64,000 nucleotides of DNA from Pseudomonadales bacterium (GCA_002708905.1 PAPM01000012.1:1-64000), one strand, 5' to 3'; shown: positions 8,864-18,340, numbered from the stretch's first letter. Program-made: numbers and translations. The notes: generated by a model not told the origin, from the letters alone.

Positions 8864-9667
8864 TCAATTGGTCTGCGGAATGGCGACCCATTCCTCTACA
8901 AGATCGGATTCCCTTATCAACACTTCCTTGTGGTCAGCCCAATGCACCAGCTCAAACTGACCATCATTGGCCTCCACCAGAGCGGTGCAATGTTCAACCC
9001 AATCTCCATCATTGCAATAGAGTACGCCGTCAATTCGGCGCATCCCGCTCTGATGAATATGTCCGCAGATAAAACCGTCGTATTTGAGTTCTTGTGCCTG
9101 ACGCGCGGCGATGGTTTCAAACCGTCGAATGAAGCGGTTGGCTTTGCCGATCCGCTTTTTCAAAAAACCCGCCAATGACCAATAGGGCAGGTTCAGCAAA
9201 CGTCGCATGCCGTTCAGGATCGTGTTCAATCGCAACAGCAGGGTATGGGAAAAATCCCCTACCACATACCAGAACACACCAGCATGTAACGCACTATCAA
9301 ATTCGTCCCCATGGCTGACAAAGAAGCGTCGGCCATCGGCACAATAATGTACCCGATTGCGATGAATCTCGATGCCCGCCACCATCTGGCCGCAAAAGCG
9401 TCGCATCAACGCATCGTGATTGCCTGGAATGTAGATCACCCTGGTGCCTTCCCGGGCCAGCGCCATCACCTTTTCCACCACCTGTTCGTGCAACGGTGTG
9501 AAGTTCACCCGTCGCCGCATGTGCAACAGATCAATGATGTCCCCCACCAGGTACAGATATTCCATCTGACAGGCTTCCAGAAAGTCCAGCAAATACTGTG
9601 CCTGACAGGCCGATGTACCCAGATGAACATCGGAAATGAACGCGGATCGGATTTGGGTCTTGATCAT
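8864..9667 (-). CDS. LpxH-like metallophosphoesterase
   Basis: The 267-residue protein has the full calcineurin-like metal-binding set: SDVHLG, GDIIDL, GNHD, SHGDEFD and CGHIHQ. The layout matches the UDP-2,3-diacylglucosamine diphosphatase (LpxH/LpxH2) branch, in which the enzyme cleaves the pyrophosphate of a lipid A precursor, with a long helical insert (about 140-200). Many genomes carry such a protein in addition to the true LpxH, so the substrate is uncertain. It is the first gene of a two-gene minus-strand operon with PAP2. Confidence 0.82.
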   Translation of the reverse strand: MIKTQIRSAFISDVHLGTSACQAQYLLDFLEACQMEYLYLVGDIIDLLHMRRRVNFTPLHEQVVEKVMALAREGTRVIYIPGNHDALMRRFCGQMVAGIEIHRNRVHYCADGRRFFVSHGDEFDSALHAGVFWYVVGDFSHTLLLRLNTILNGMRRLLNLPYWSLAGFLKKRIGKANRFIRRFETIAARQAQELKYDGFICGHIHQSGMRRIDGVLYCNDGDWVEHCTALVEANDGQFELVHWADHKEVLIRESDLVEEWVAIPQTN

Positions 9668-9824
9668 ATCCAGCCTCCTGTTGGCAAGAAGACTAGGCGG
9701 TTTACGGGGCGTTTTTCTGACAGAACAGTGAACAAATCATGACAATGAAGACTGGACGGGCTCGACAAATGGGTGGCGCCCGCCTACCATCCCGAGCATA
9801 CAAAAACCAAACGGCTGACTCCCT

Positions 9825-10442
9825 ATGAACCTTGCTATTCGATTGATTTTGCTTCCATTAGTGTTTGTGATGACGGCTTGCGCCAGCACCCAGATTGAAG
9901 AGGCCTGGACCCTCCCGGGCTATACACCACCGCCCAAAGAGCAGCAGAAAATTCTGGTGGTGGCACTGGCGGCACGGGAAACCGTGCGCAAGGCGTTTGA
10001 GGATGCCTTTGTCGCCGAGCTGGAAGCAAAAGGCATGCTGGCAGTGCCGTCCAACCGATGGATAAGCGATGGCACGACGGTAACCCGCGACGTGCTGCGC
10101 CCAATCGTTGTGCAGAACGGCATTACAACCGTGCTCATCGGAAGTTTACGGGGCATTGAAAAGTCCGAGACTTACCAGCCACCTCAGCAAGTGGGCCCCG
10201 GCGATAATCTCTATCGAAATTTTGATACGTATATGGTGTACAGCAGCAGCGGCCAGCATGTACCCGGCGAATATGTGGAGTTAACCGAATACCTGCTGGA
10301 AACCAACTTGTTTAACGTGAAGAACGAAAAGTTGAGTTGGTCGGTCAAAACCCGCACCACCAAACAACCCAGTCTGGAAGACGGTATCAAAAGCATTGTC
10401 GCTGCAGTTATCAAACAGGGAACCAAGGATGGCGTTTTCTAG
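9825..10442 (+). CDS. Putative lipoprotein, DUF4136-like
   Basis: This is a 205-residue lipoprotein with lipobox MTAC (lipidated Cys19) followed by an alternating strand/helix region. It includes KILVVALAARETVRKAFED and, near the C-terminus, SWSVKTRTTKQPS, which recalls DUF4136-type and other small trafficking-like lipoproteins. I am not certain of the family. It stands alone between the divergent LpxH-like gene and the convergent nhaD, with its own strong terminator. The function is unknown. Confidence 0.75.
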   Translation: MNLAIRLILLPLVFVMTACASTQIEEAWTLPGYTPPPKEQQKILVVALAARETVRKAFEDAFVAELEAKGMLAVPSNRWISDGTTVTRDVLRPIVVQNGITTVLIGSLRGIEKSETYQPPQQVGPGDNLYRNFDTYMVYSSSGQHVPGEYVELTEYLLETNLFNVKNEKLSWSVKTRTTKQPSLEDGIKSIVAAVIKQGTKDGVF

Positions 10443-10474
10443 GAACCTGTAGCCGGTAACAACATTGCCCAATA

Positions 10475-10502
10475 AAAAAGGTGCCAAAAAAAGCACCTTT
10501 TT
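10475..10502. terminator. Bidirectional terminator between lipoprotein gene and nhaD
   Basis: AAAAAGGTGC (10475-10484) and GCACCTTTTT (10493-10502) form a stem with A and T tracts on both sides. It can stop transcription of the lipoprotein gene on the plus strand and of nhaD on the minus strand. Confidence 0.85.
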
Positions 10503-10520
10503 ATTGCGTTGAAACCAGTA

Positions 10521-11885
10521 TTACAGCATACCGGAGAGCGCCATGTGGCAGCCGATACTGGCCGCATACCCCAGGGCAATCGCCCAGGTCCACTTCAGAT
10601 GGCTGAAGAACGTGTACACGCCTTTGGACTGCCCCATCAGCGCCACACCTGCGGCCGATCCCACCGACAGTAAGCTACCGCCCACACCGGCCGTCAACGT
10701 CACCAGCAGCCACTGATTCAGGTCCATGGAAGGATCCATTGTCAACACCGCAAACATAACCGGGATGTTATCCACCAGGGCAGACAGCACACCCACAATA
10801 ATATTGGCCGTAGAAGCACCCCAACCTTCATACATAATATGGGATACCTCAGACAGGTAACCCAGTGTGCCCAGACCACCCACACAGAAGATCACCCCAA
10901 AGAAGAACAGCAAAGTGTCCCACTCGGCGCGGGCCACTTTGTTGAAGATATTGAACTCGGCAGGACCTTCAGCAGAATGCTGGGTGATTTTGATGTAGTA
11001 CGAGAAGATCAGCAGGTAGCCCAGGCCCGTCATCATCCCCAGAAACGGCGGCAGGTGCAGGAACTGTTCAAAACAGACCGCCGTGGCAATCGTACACAGG
11101 AACAGCACACAAATCCGGCGGGCACCCCGCTTCATTTGAACGTTCTCTTCAATCGGCGTTGGTGTAATGTTGGGTACCGCGAAGTTCATGATCACCGCAG
11201 GTACCAGGAAGTTAACCACAGAGGGAATGAACAGGGAGAAGAAATTCGTAAACTCAGCTTTGCCACTCTGCCACACCATCAGGGTCGTGATATCACCAAA
11301 GGGACTGAAGGCGCCACCGGCATTGGCAGCAATAACAATATTGACGAAGGACAGGGAAACAAAGCGTGGGCTATCAGCACCTACCGCCATTACCACCGCC
11401 CCCATCAACAGAGCTGTGGTCAGGTTATCCGCCACCGGGGAAATGAAAAACGCCAACCAACCGGTAATCCAGAACAGAGCCCGGAAGCTGAACCCCTTTT
11501 GCACCAGAACCGCCCTCAATTTCTCGAAGACGTTACGCTCCGTAAGGGCATTGATGTAGATCATGGCCGTCAACAGGAACAGGAACAGCGCGGCATACTC
11601 GTTAACGTTGTGATCCACCGCATGGTCCAGCATTTCCCTGCCACCTTCCACATTGCGGGACACCAGCGCCACCAACACCCAAATCGCCCCGGCGGCCAGA
11701 ATCACGGGTTTGGACTTCCGCATATGAATAAATTCTTCAGCAATAACAAAGCCATAGGCCAGAACGAATAGCACCACCGCCGTGATCGCCAACGGATCCC
11801 CAATCATACCGAGGTTCCCAGCCGCCCACGCAGGCGCTGTTCCCAGCAGGGACAACAACAACACCCATACCCGATTCAGATTCAT
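10521..11885 (-). CDS. nhaD: NhaD-type Na+/H+ antiporter
   Basis: This 454-residue protein has a cleavable-looking N-terminal signal (about 1-22) and roughly a dozen membrane helices. Segments typical of the NhaD family include SPVADNLTTALLMGAVVMA, NAGGAFSPFGDITTLMVWQ and a C-terminal GGSLLSVGSAAGVALMGQ. It belongs to the ion transporter superfamily and exchanges cytoplasmic Na+ (and Li+) for protons, which is important in saline or alkaline habitats and fits a marine lifestyle. It is monocistronic, ending at a bidirectional terminator. Confidence 0.93.
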   Translation of the reverse strand: MNLNRVWVLLLSLLGTAPAWAAGNLGMIGDPLAITAVVLFVLAYGFVIAEEFIHMRKSKPVILAAGAIWVLVALVSRNVEGGREMLDHAVDHNVNEYAALFLFLLTAMIYINALTERNVFEKLRAVLVQKGFSFRALFWITGWLAFFISPVADNLTTALLMGAVVMAVGADSPRFVSLSFVNIVIAANAGGAFSPFGDITTLMVWQSGKAEFTNFFSLFIPSVVNFLVPAVIMNFAVPNITPTPIEENVQMKRGARRICVLFLCTIATAVCFEQFLHLPPFLGMMTGLGYLLIFSYYIKITQHSAEGPAEFNIFNKVARAEWDTLLFFFGVIFCVGGLGTLGYLSEVSHIMYEGWGASTANIIVGVLSALVDNIPVMFAVLTMDPSMDLNQWLLVTLTAGVGGSLLSVGSAAGVALMGQSKGVYTFFSHLKWTWAIALGYAASIGCHMALSGML

Positions 11886-11988
11886 TTACTTAGTCTCCCA
11901 TAAAAATTTTGCGCGCTATTGTACCGACTTATACCCGAAAACAGTAATTTCCCTCACAGGAATTTACAAACAGGTGAACCTCAGGCCC

Positions 11989-12201
11989 TCACAGGGTCCA
12001 GGTGGGAAACCGGCGGCGCCGTTCCCGAGCCTTATCCAATACAAGTGTGCGCTCTTCCGTGGTGAACTGACTCCATCCCCGGATCTCCTCCAGGGTACGG
12101 CCGCAGCCCAGGCAGACATCCTCTTGGTTGAGACAGCAATTGCGAACACAGGGGGACTGTGTCGAGGGAGGGGTAAACCGGGTTGGTTTGGAGTGGGACA
12201 T
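11989..12201 (-). CDS. DUF1289 Cys-rich small protein
   Basis: This is a 70-residue protein with the DUF1289 core: SPCVRNCCL, then VCLGCGRTLEEIRGW, then an Arg-rich end. The conserved cysteines suggest that it binds a metal or iron-sulfur cluster, but no function is established. A strongly basic tail (KARERRRRF) is present. It sits alone on the minus strand between nhaD and the PstS-OmpA gene. Confidence 0.85.
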   Translation of the reverse strand: MSHSKPTRFTPPSTQSPCVRNCCLNQEDVCLGCGRTLEEIRGWSQFTTEERTLVLDKARERRRRFPTWTL

Positions 12202-12262
12202 GGACCACCGCTTGTTCGTCAGCTTGCTTTTCAGTATAGCCGGAAGATGTGACCTGCCCCAC

Positions 12263-12286
12263 GATAGTGGGCCTGATAGTGGGCCT
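12263..12286. repeat. Tandem 12-base duplication
   Basis: GATAGTGGGCCT occurs twice in direct succession (12263-12274 and 12275-12286), just before the 3' end of the PstS-OmpA gene. It looks like a small slippage duplication in non-coding DNA. Confidence 0.7.
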
Positions 12287-12296
12287 GACGCCAGAC

Positions 12297-13682
12297 CTAA
12301 TGTATCCAGACTTCCACCCGGCGGTTGCGATCTGCGTTCAGGCTACCGGGATCAGACACGGAGACGGCGTTTCCCGCCAGGGCGGAGACGCGGTTACGAA
12401 TGCCTTCAGCCCGCAATGCCCAGCGGACATTTTGGGCCCGCAGGCGCGACAGGGAAGCTTGGCCGCTACCGGCCAGGGGATTGGAAAATCCCACCAGGGT
12501 GATGCTGCTTTCAGAATGCTTCGGCTGTGCCAGAAAATGAGCAAGCCGCTCGACATCCAGCTTCGACTTGTTATCCAGGGCGGACGAGCCATCCTGGAAG
12601 CGGATATTGAGGTTCATGCGCTCAAGTCCGGCCAGACGCCCATCTTCGGAATGCATGGGGAGCGCGTACAGCGCCTGGGCCACATACCCACTTTGGGATA
12701 CCACCGCCTGCCCCTCATTGCTGTGTACAAAGGCCAGGAAGTCACTCACCACCGCTTTGACGGCTTTGCCGCTGGCAGAGTAGAAGTACAGTCGGCGGGA
12801 GAGCGGGTAATCCTCCGTGGCTACGGTCATCTCGCTCGGTGCCAATGCCACCGCCACGCCATCGGACACGGCCACGGCCTTCGCTCCACCTATGCTGGGC
12901 AGGGCAACAAATCCGATCGCATCGACATCAGACTGTACCACGGCGGACAAATCATCGTTGGATTCGTAGCGTTTTGCTTTGGCGCTCAGTTTAACGCCAT
13001 TTAACACCAAGCGCTTGAAGGTATCAAAGGTGCCGGAGTTGTCGTCCCGGGCATGGAGCTTGATGGCGGCGGAGCGCCCCCCGACGGAAGACCAGTGGGT
13101 AATTTTGCCTGCAAAAATATCCCGAATGGAATCCAGCGACAACTTGGAGATGGGATTGCTGTGATGCACGATCACCGCCAATCCATCAATAGCAATAACG
13201 TGTTCATTATCCAACTCGCGCATATCGCCCAGCGCGGACAATGCCGCCACTTCAGAATCCTTAATAGGCCGGGAGGACGCCCCCAGGTCAGCACTGCCAT
13301 CCTGCAGTGCCCTGAATCCGGTACTGGAGCCGTGGGCCTCCACCGGTACGGCAACCACAGCATTGCGCGTCCCGAACATCCCCCGGGCAATCACCTTACG
13401 GCTATGGGTGGAACCATTCTCAACGACCTGCACATCACTGAAACCTTCCGCCTGGAGAAAGGCACGGATAAGTGACGGGGCCAGTTTCTCGCCAACCGTA
13501 TTGGAACCAACCACCCTGAACAGGGTTATCTCTGATTGGGTCAACGCAGCCTGCTCCAACTCTGATTTCCACACAGACGCGGCGCTCACCGGTGCACTCT
13601 GTACACTCAGAAAAAAAATCACACTACACAGCAGCACACTACACAGAAAGGCAGATCCATTGCCATCACGATACTTCACCAT
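12297..13682 (-). CDS. Phosphate-binding (PstS-like) protein fused to OmpA domain
   Basis: The protein has 461 residues from the ATG at 13682, which has GAGAGG five bases upstream; a further in-frame ATG lies 36 bases earlier without such a site. A signal peptide is followed by a periplasmic phosphate-binding fold of the PstS kind (about 35-320; GSNTVGEKLAP, the SSRPI loop and a DNSGTFDTFK segment) and a C-terminal OmpA-like domain (about 350-461) ending NRRVEVWIH. The OmpA part should hold the protein on peptidoglycan, so it may act as a wall-tethered phosphate or anion binder rather than an ABC transporter component. No pst genes are nearby. Confidence 0.87.
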   Translation of the reverse strand: MVKYRDGNGSAFLCSVLLCSVIFFLSVQSAPVSAASVWKSELEQAALTQSEITLFRVVGSNTVGEKLAPSLIRAFLQAEGFSDVQVVENGSTHSRKVIARGMFGTRNAVVAVPVEAHGSSTGFRALQDGSADLGASSRPIKDSEVAALSALGDMRELDNEHVIAIDGLAVIVHHSNPISKLSLDSIRDIFAGKITHWSSVGGRSAAIKLHARDDNSGTFDTFKRLVLNGVKLSAKAKRYESNDDLSAVVQSDVDAIGFVALPSIGGAKAVAVSDGVAVALAPSEMTVATEDYPLSRRLYFYSASGKAVKAVVSDFLAFVHSNEGQAVVSQSGYVAQALYALPMHSEDGRLAGLERMNLNIRFQDGSSALDNKSKLDVERLAHFLAQPKHSESSITLVGFSNPLAGSGQASLSRLRAQNVRWALRAEGIRNRVSALAGNAVSVSDPGSLNADRNRRVEVWIH

Positions 13683-13843
13683 AACAACCTCTCGAGCAGC
13701 ATGCATCGACGCCAACACCTGAAGGCCCGATGCGAAGGAAGAGTCCCCTTTAAGGCGGCGGATTATAGAGATTGAATTGGGATCTGGCGAGTGGCGTTAA
13801 TGAAACTTATACAAGAATATCAATCGCTAACGAATTATTTTCA

Positions 13844-14695
13844 TTACATCTGGGCCGACAACAGCTGAAAATCATCCGCGTAGCTGCGCATTTTTTTTAC
13901 CATATGATTGCGCTGCTTTTGGGTGAGAGTCTGGTCGAGCTCAAGATACAGTTTCACTGCCAGCTCACTGTTAACAGCAAGTTTGCGTTTGAGTTCTTCA
14001 CTGCGGCCGAAATCAGGATTGGAGATTAATTTTTTGAAAGCGGTTTCATATGCTTCTCGATCAGAGCGTAACGCCAGCACCCGCCTGAACTCATCCTGCC
14101 ATGCCAACCGGGCAGCTTCAATTTCCGGCCCCATCAACTCAAACTGATTCACCCACTCACCAATTTGCGTCACCTGTTCGGCGGACAAACGTCCGGTCCA
14201 GCGCTCTGCATATTTAATCACTTCCTTGTAGCGCTGCTTTTTCTGTTTATCCGCACTGACTTCAATATATTCACGTCTATATTCTTTGTTATCCTGCTCA
14301 AGCCGCTGGAACAACTGCTCGATCTGGTCGTCACTGGCGGTCTCCAACAAATCGATCAAGTCATTCAACATGCGGTCCATCAGCGCCTGAGCAAATTCTT
14401 CAGTCTGATCTTCGATGCGCGCGATATCATCGTGGGTCAAGCCCTTTTCCGCGCGATCGGCCACCTGATGCAAAAACGCGGAATAACGGGGTAACTGATC
14501 CGTCCGATGCCATGCAAGATAAGACTGGAGACGTTCTTCGAACAGTGCCTCCTGATCCCGTTCCAGCTCGACGTAATCTTCCAGATACCAGGGAATCAAC
14601 CAGTCCAGCTGGTTATAAACGAAACGCACTCCGCACCCGCTCAGCAGCACGCTGCACAGGACCACCAAGCTGAAGCGGAGCAAACGAGACTTCAT
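13844..14695 (-). CDS. DUF6279-like lipoprotein
   Basis: This is a 283-residue lipoprotein with lipobox LSGC (lipidated Cys21) followed by GVRFVYNQLDWLIPWYLEDY, a start typical of the DUF6279 family, and a long, highly helical, charged body. Nothing suggests an enzyme. The family is found in gammaproteobacterial envelopes and has no known function. It follows the DUF2489 gene by 26 bases on the same strand, so the two may be co-transcribed. Confidence 0.82.
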   Translation of the reverse strand: MKSRLLRFSLVVLCSVLLSGCGVRFVYNQLDWLIPWYLEDYVELERDQEALFEERLQSYLAWHRTDQLPRYSAFLHQVADRAEKGLTHDDIARIEDQTEEFAQALMDRMLNDLIDLLETASDDQIEQLFQRLEQDNKEYRREYIEVSADKQKKQRYKEVIKYAERWTGRLSAEQVTQIGEWVNQFELMGPEIEAARLAWQDEFRRVLALRSDREAYETAFKKLISNPDFGRSEELKRKLAVNSELAVKLYLELDQTLTQKQRNHMVKKMRSYADDFQLLSAQM

Positions 14696-14721
14696 AATAA
14701 AGCGTTACCGTTACGAAATGA

Positions 14722-15213
14722 TTAATTAATGGAAGCACCCACCCCTTTGCCAAAAGGATGGCTTTTTACATATGCCATAACTTCCATGACAGCATCATTA
14801 TGCTTTCGTTCCAGCGCCCACATTTCCTGTTCGTACTTGCGTTGTTGTTTGCGCTCCAGCGCTTTCCAACTAGTGTGGGTGGGAATATGACGGGTGGCAT
14901 TGTAAACCTCGAATAACACAGAAAATCGATGCTTGGTATCACAGTCCAGAGGCAGATTGTCCAGCAATACCGCCATACGGATACAGCCTTCCGTGATAGG
15001 GCACTGATCGTCCAGAACTGCTGCGGCAATAACATTCAGACTTTCATGGATGTAGTCCAGGCGATCCAATTCATTCTGAGCACGCTGCTGCTCCAATTGC
15101 TCCTGCATCTGTGCCTGTTGCCGCCCAATACGCCAGACCTTCCACCACAACCAGGCGGCCACCCCTGCCAATGTGAGGACCACCAGAGAGAGTACTGCAA
15201 ATAACCACGCCAT
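14722..15213 (-). CDS. DUF2489 membrane-anchored protein
   Basis: The 163-residue protein has one N-terminal membrane helix (about 3-27), a coiled stretch rich in Gln and Glu (about 32-52), and a helical domain with LNVIAAAVLDDQCPITEGCIR that matches DUF2489 as I know it. The function is unknown. Two cysteines (in DQCPITEGC) may be paired or bind a ligand. It lies between the GGDEF-EAL gene and the DUF6279 lipoprotein gene, all on the minus strand. Confidence 0.82.
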   Translation of the reverse strand: MAWLFAVLSLVVLTLAGVAAWLWWKVWRIGRQQAQMQEQLEQQRAQNELDRLDYIHESLNVIAAAVLDDQCPITEGCIRMAVLLDNLPLDCDTKHRFSVLFEVYNATRHIPTHTSWKALERKQQRKYEQEMWALERKHNDAVMEVMAYVKSHPFGKGVGASIN

Positions 15214-15309
15214 TGATTTACCTACAAGAATTCTGAAGGGAGATCATTATAACACGGGGCTTACCTACAGGTATTAGTGCAAGAATTAGTAAAGGTATTA
15301 ATACGGGTA

Positions 15310-17424
15310 TCAGGCCCCGGGATTGGCCAACCCAGGCCTGACCGACTGCAGGAAATGCTCGGTTTCCAGCAACGGCATGGGGGTTTGCAGAAAGAAACCC
15401 TGTAATCCGTGACAGCCCATGGCCACCAGACGATCCATCTGCTCCCGGGTCTCCACACCTTCCGCCACCACCTGCATGGACAGAGACTGGCCCATGTTGA
15501 TAATGGTCTGGACGATAGCCATGGCCGCAGGGTTGGCCTGCATATTCCAGACAAAACTGCGATCGATTTTCAATTGGTCCACCGGCAGTCCCTGCAAATA
15601 GGACAACGAGGAATAACCGATCCCAAAATCGTCCAGGGACACTCTGATCCCGCGGGCGCGCAGCCGCTCCAGCTGTTTACTGGTGCGTTCCACATTAGCA
15701 ATCAAGGCGTTTTCCGTGATCTCAATTTTCAACAGATCGTTGCTCAGATTCAGCTCGTCCAGACGCTTGATCAAATGCAGAGAAAACCGCTCCCGCAGCA
15801 ATTGGTAAGGACTGATGTTCACGGCGACCCCTTCAAAGGAGTCCGGTAAGCCCAGCCGTTCCCACCGCTGCACATTCTCCGCCACCGTCTCGATCACCCA
15901 ATCCCCCAATTCGTGGATCAGGCCGCATTCCTCCGCCACATTGATAAACAGGTCAGGAGGAATCATCTCTCCGTTGTGGCGCCAGCGGGACAGGGCTTCC
16001 ATGCTTAATAGCTGCTGGTTCGGCGCGAAAATAGGTTGGTAATACACTTCCAGTTGCTGATGCCTTAACGCATGGCGCAGGGCCATTTGCAGGGTGAAGC
16101 GTTGTTCCGCCTGTCGTTGCATCTCGCTGGAAAAGAAAGACACCCGATTGGCGGACTGCAGGCGCGCCTGCTCAAATGCCGTCTCCCCCTGACGCAGCAC
16201 TTCCAGGCTGCTGGTCTGGTGCAGGGGAAACAGCACCATTCCCACGGTCACTTCGGTATGCACAATCTTACCGTCGATTTCAAACGGTCGGGACAGGGCA
16301 CGCTGGATTTGATCGGCCACACCGCGGCAATGGTCGGCAGCCAGACTGCGGTCATTGGTCAGTTCCGACAACACCAGGGCATAGTCATCGCCACCCAGGG
16401 ACGCCAGGCTGTCTTCCCGCCGTTTGATTCGCATCAAGCGCTGCGCCACCATACGCAGTAACTGGTCGCCCACATCATAGCCCAGCGTATCATTGATCGC
16501 CTTGAAACTATCCAGGTCCACATACAGGAATGCGCTGAAATAACCGTGCTTAACCGCACGGGCCATTTCCTGCTCCAATATCTGCAACAGCATTTTTCGG
16601 TTCGGCAGCTCGGTCGCACTGTCCAGGAATTCGAAGCGATGCAGGGTATTTGCCTGCTCCAGGCGGATCTGCTCCAGCAGGCGTTTCTGGCCTATCAACC
16701 CCCGCACCCGGGCGATCAGTTCATCCTGCAATACCGGCTTGCAGATGTAATCATTGGCACCGCGGTTCAATAACTCGATGCGGCGGGAAGGTTCGTCGTA
16801 TGCGCTCACCGCCAGAATCGGAACGTCACCGTGATCCCCGCATTGGCGCCGGACATTGTTTACCAGCCGAATGCCACTCATGTCACCGGTGAGCACCACG
16901 TCCACAATCAGCAGATCGTAGGTGTTTTCCTTGAACAGTTCCCAGCCTTCCTCAGCGCTGGCCACGCACATTACATCCAGCCCCACCCCTTTTAATATGT
17001 GGCTGATGGCCTGTTGCTGCACCAGGGAGTCTTCCACATACAACACGCTGCCGATAAGGGGCTCATAACGGCTGTTGTAGCGTCGGACGAAAGTGATCAA
17101 CTCTTCCAGATCACTGCGATGAAAGACTTCGGTGGCGCCGGCTTTAAGCACTTCAGTCAGCGCCTGCTCGTTATACTCGGAGGTAAACAGGACCACGGGC
17201 GTGTGTTGATAGGTGGGGATTTTGCGAAGCTCTTTGATGAAGTGGGTGGCCTGCATGTCTTCGGGGAACATGGACACACAGACAAAATCGAATGCAAGCT
17301 GGCGGGCGGCCTCCAGTCCATTTTCACCCTTGGGCAAACAATGGCAATGCAAACCTTCCAACACCAGTTGTTGTTCGAGAATGGAACGGAATGTTTTGTT
17401 TCCTTCCACACAGAGAATGCGCAT
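15310..17424 (-). CDS. Two-receiver GGDEF-EAL c-di-GMP protein
   Basis: The 704-residue cytoplasmic protein has two N-terminal receiver domains (about 1-118 and 123-245), a GGDEF domain (about 265-430) and an EAL domain (about 440-695). The first receiver lacks the phosphoacceptor: Ser51 in CVSMFPEDM stands where Asp is expected, and the conserved Lys is also lost. The second receiver looks intact (YVEDS, IVDVVLTGDM). The GGDEF signature is changed to GGDDY, with an RRED inhibitory site five residues before it. The EAL domain keeps MEALSRW, ITENAL, DDFGIGYSSL, LKIDRSF and EGVET, so phosphodiesterase activity is likely. The probable net effect is lowering of c-di-GMP under control of receiver 2. 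Confidence 0.92.
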   Translation of the reverse strand: MRILCVEGNKTFRSILEQQLVLEGLHCHCLPKGENGLEAARQLAFDFVCVSMFPEDMQATHFIKELRKIPTYQHTPVVLFTSEYNEQALTEVLKAGATEVFHRSDLEELITFVRRYNSRYEPLIGSVLYVEDSLVQQQAISHILKGVGLDVMCVASAEEGWELFKENTYDLLIVDVVLTGDMSGIRLVNNVRRQCGDHGDVPILAVSAYDEPSRRIELLNRGANDYICKPVLQDELIARVRGLIGQKRLLEQIRLEQANTLHRFEFLDSATELPNRKMLLQILEQEMARAVKHGYFSAFLYVDLDSFKAINDTLGYDVGDQLLRMVAQRLMRIKRREDSLASLGGDDYALVLSELTNDRSLAADHCRGVADQIQRALSRPFEIDGKIVHTEVTVGMVLFPLHQTSSLEVLRQGETAFEQARLQSANRVSFFSSEMQRQAEQRFTLQMALRHALRHQQLEVYYQPIFAPNQQLLSMEALSRWRHNGEMIPPDLFINVAEECGLIHELGDWVIETVAENVQRWERLGLPDSFEGVAVNISPYQLLRERFSLHLIKRLDELNLSNDLLKIEITENALIANVERTSKQLERLRARGIRVSLDDFGIGYSSLSYLQGLPVDQLKIDRSFVWNMQANPAAMAIVQTIINMGQSLSMQVVAEGVETREQMDRLVAMGCHGLQGFFLQTPMPLLETEHFLQSVRPGLANPGA

Positions 17425-17629
17425 TCAATCCCTCGAAACGAATGTGGCGACAGAATCCTTCCATCGACAGACGGTGGTCCGCACAATATGAGTTCCCACA
17501 TACACAGGCGGCCTTATTCCAATCATAGAACTCTGTTAAGGGTTATTCCACCACAGTGAGTAAGACTTTGGTCTTCTCTCCGGGAGCGGCGCCCCTCAGG
17601 GAAGGAGGTAGGACTGATCAAAAAACACA

Positions 17630-17749
17630 CTAATGTTGACCGTAAAGCAGATCCACAGTCACCGCCGCCAGGGCAATGAACGCAATGATTCCCACCATCG
17701 CCCCCAGAAAACGCTTCACTTCCACCGGTATCCGTTGCCGCTTTTCCAT
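17630..17749 (-). CDS. 39-residue single-pass membrane peptide
   Basis: A short frame found by direct reading encodes a basic N-terminus (MEKRQRIPVEVKRF) followed by one hydrophobic helix (about 15-35, with GIIAFIALAAVTV) and a short polar tail. This is the look of a real small membrane protein rather than random sequence. An AGGA on the minus strand lies about 11 bases before the ATG, a little far. It stands alone between the GGDEF-EAL gene and the divergent gene at 17885. Its function is unknown. Confidence 0.5.
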   Translation of the reverse strand: MEKRQRIPVEVKRFLGAMVGIIAFIALAAVTVDLLYGQH

Positions 17750-17884
17750 TTAGGTACTGATCCTCATCATTTTTGGTATTTTTACTGATTTGAAAACCAT
17801 ACTGTGCCGTTTTCGCTTTCCAAGAGCCACCTTAAACTAGCCTATGTAACCGCCTCACTCAATGACATAAGACCCGGGCTGCTT

Positions 17885-18340
17885 ATGAAAAAGGTTAATC
17901 TGTTTTCCGCTGTTAGCCATTACCGGCTGGACAACCACCCTCACATCCAGCTGTTACTGCAAGGCCACCCCACCGGTCGCCATCTCAAGGGGCGTGAACT
18001 GATGGACCAGTATGCCTCAGGCCAACGTTACGTCCTCATTACCAGCGATGACAACCCCTTTGATGAGGTCTTGCACATTTACCTGCTGGATCTTGAGTTG
18101 AATATTCTGGACGAAATGGATCTGTCGCAACCCTATACCCCGGGAATCTATCAACCCCAGCATCACTATGGCGAGCGCCTGGAATTTACGTTCTTTCCGG
18201 AAGGGCTGTGGTGCCTGGAGGTACGGGAACAACCTAAGCGCAAACCCCTGAACTACGATCACTACCCGGTCCGTCGCCCGATCAAACTATGGGGTCAGCA
18301 ATACCTGCAGCTGCATCGGGAACAGATTCAGGTGGCCTGA
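17885..18340 (+). CDS. Hypothetical protein
   Basis: From the ATG at 17885 this gene encodes 151 residues ([15 protein letters not shown]...). An in-frame ATG 81 bases earlier would add a sequence without clear structure. The protein is predicted soluble and beta-rich, with aromatic and acidic patches ([20 protein letters not shown]) and no signal peptide. I do not recognise a family. It is convergent with the macrodomain gene, overlapping it by 13 bases. Confidence 0.65.
   Translation: MKKVNLFSAVSHYRLDNHPHIQLLLQGHPTGRHLKGRELMDQYASGQRYVLITSDDNPFDEVLHIYLLDLELNILDEMDLSQPYTPGIYQPQHHYGERLEFTFFPEGLWCLEVREQPKRKPLNYDHYPVRRPIKLWGQQYLQLHREQIQVA

Noticed and set aside
10839-11771. A 310-codon open frame on the plus strand opposite nhaD
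   Set aside because: It is a shadow of the membrane protein gene, full of His, Arg and Gln, without a ribosome site.
15261-15312. Loosely repeated GGTATTA/GAATTAGT units between the DUF2489 and GGDEF-EAL genes
   Set aside because: The copies are short and imperfect, with no regular spacing, so they are not a CRISPR or defined repeat family.
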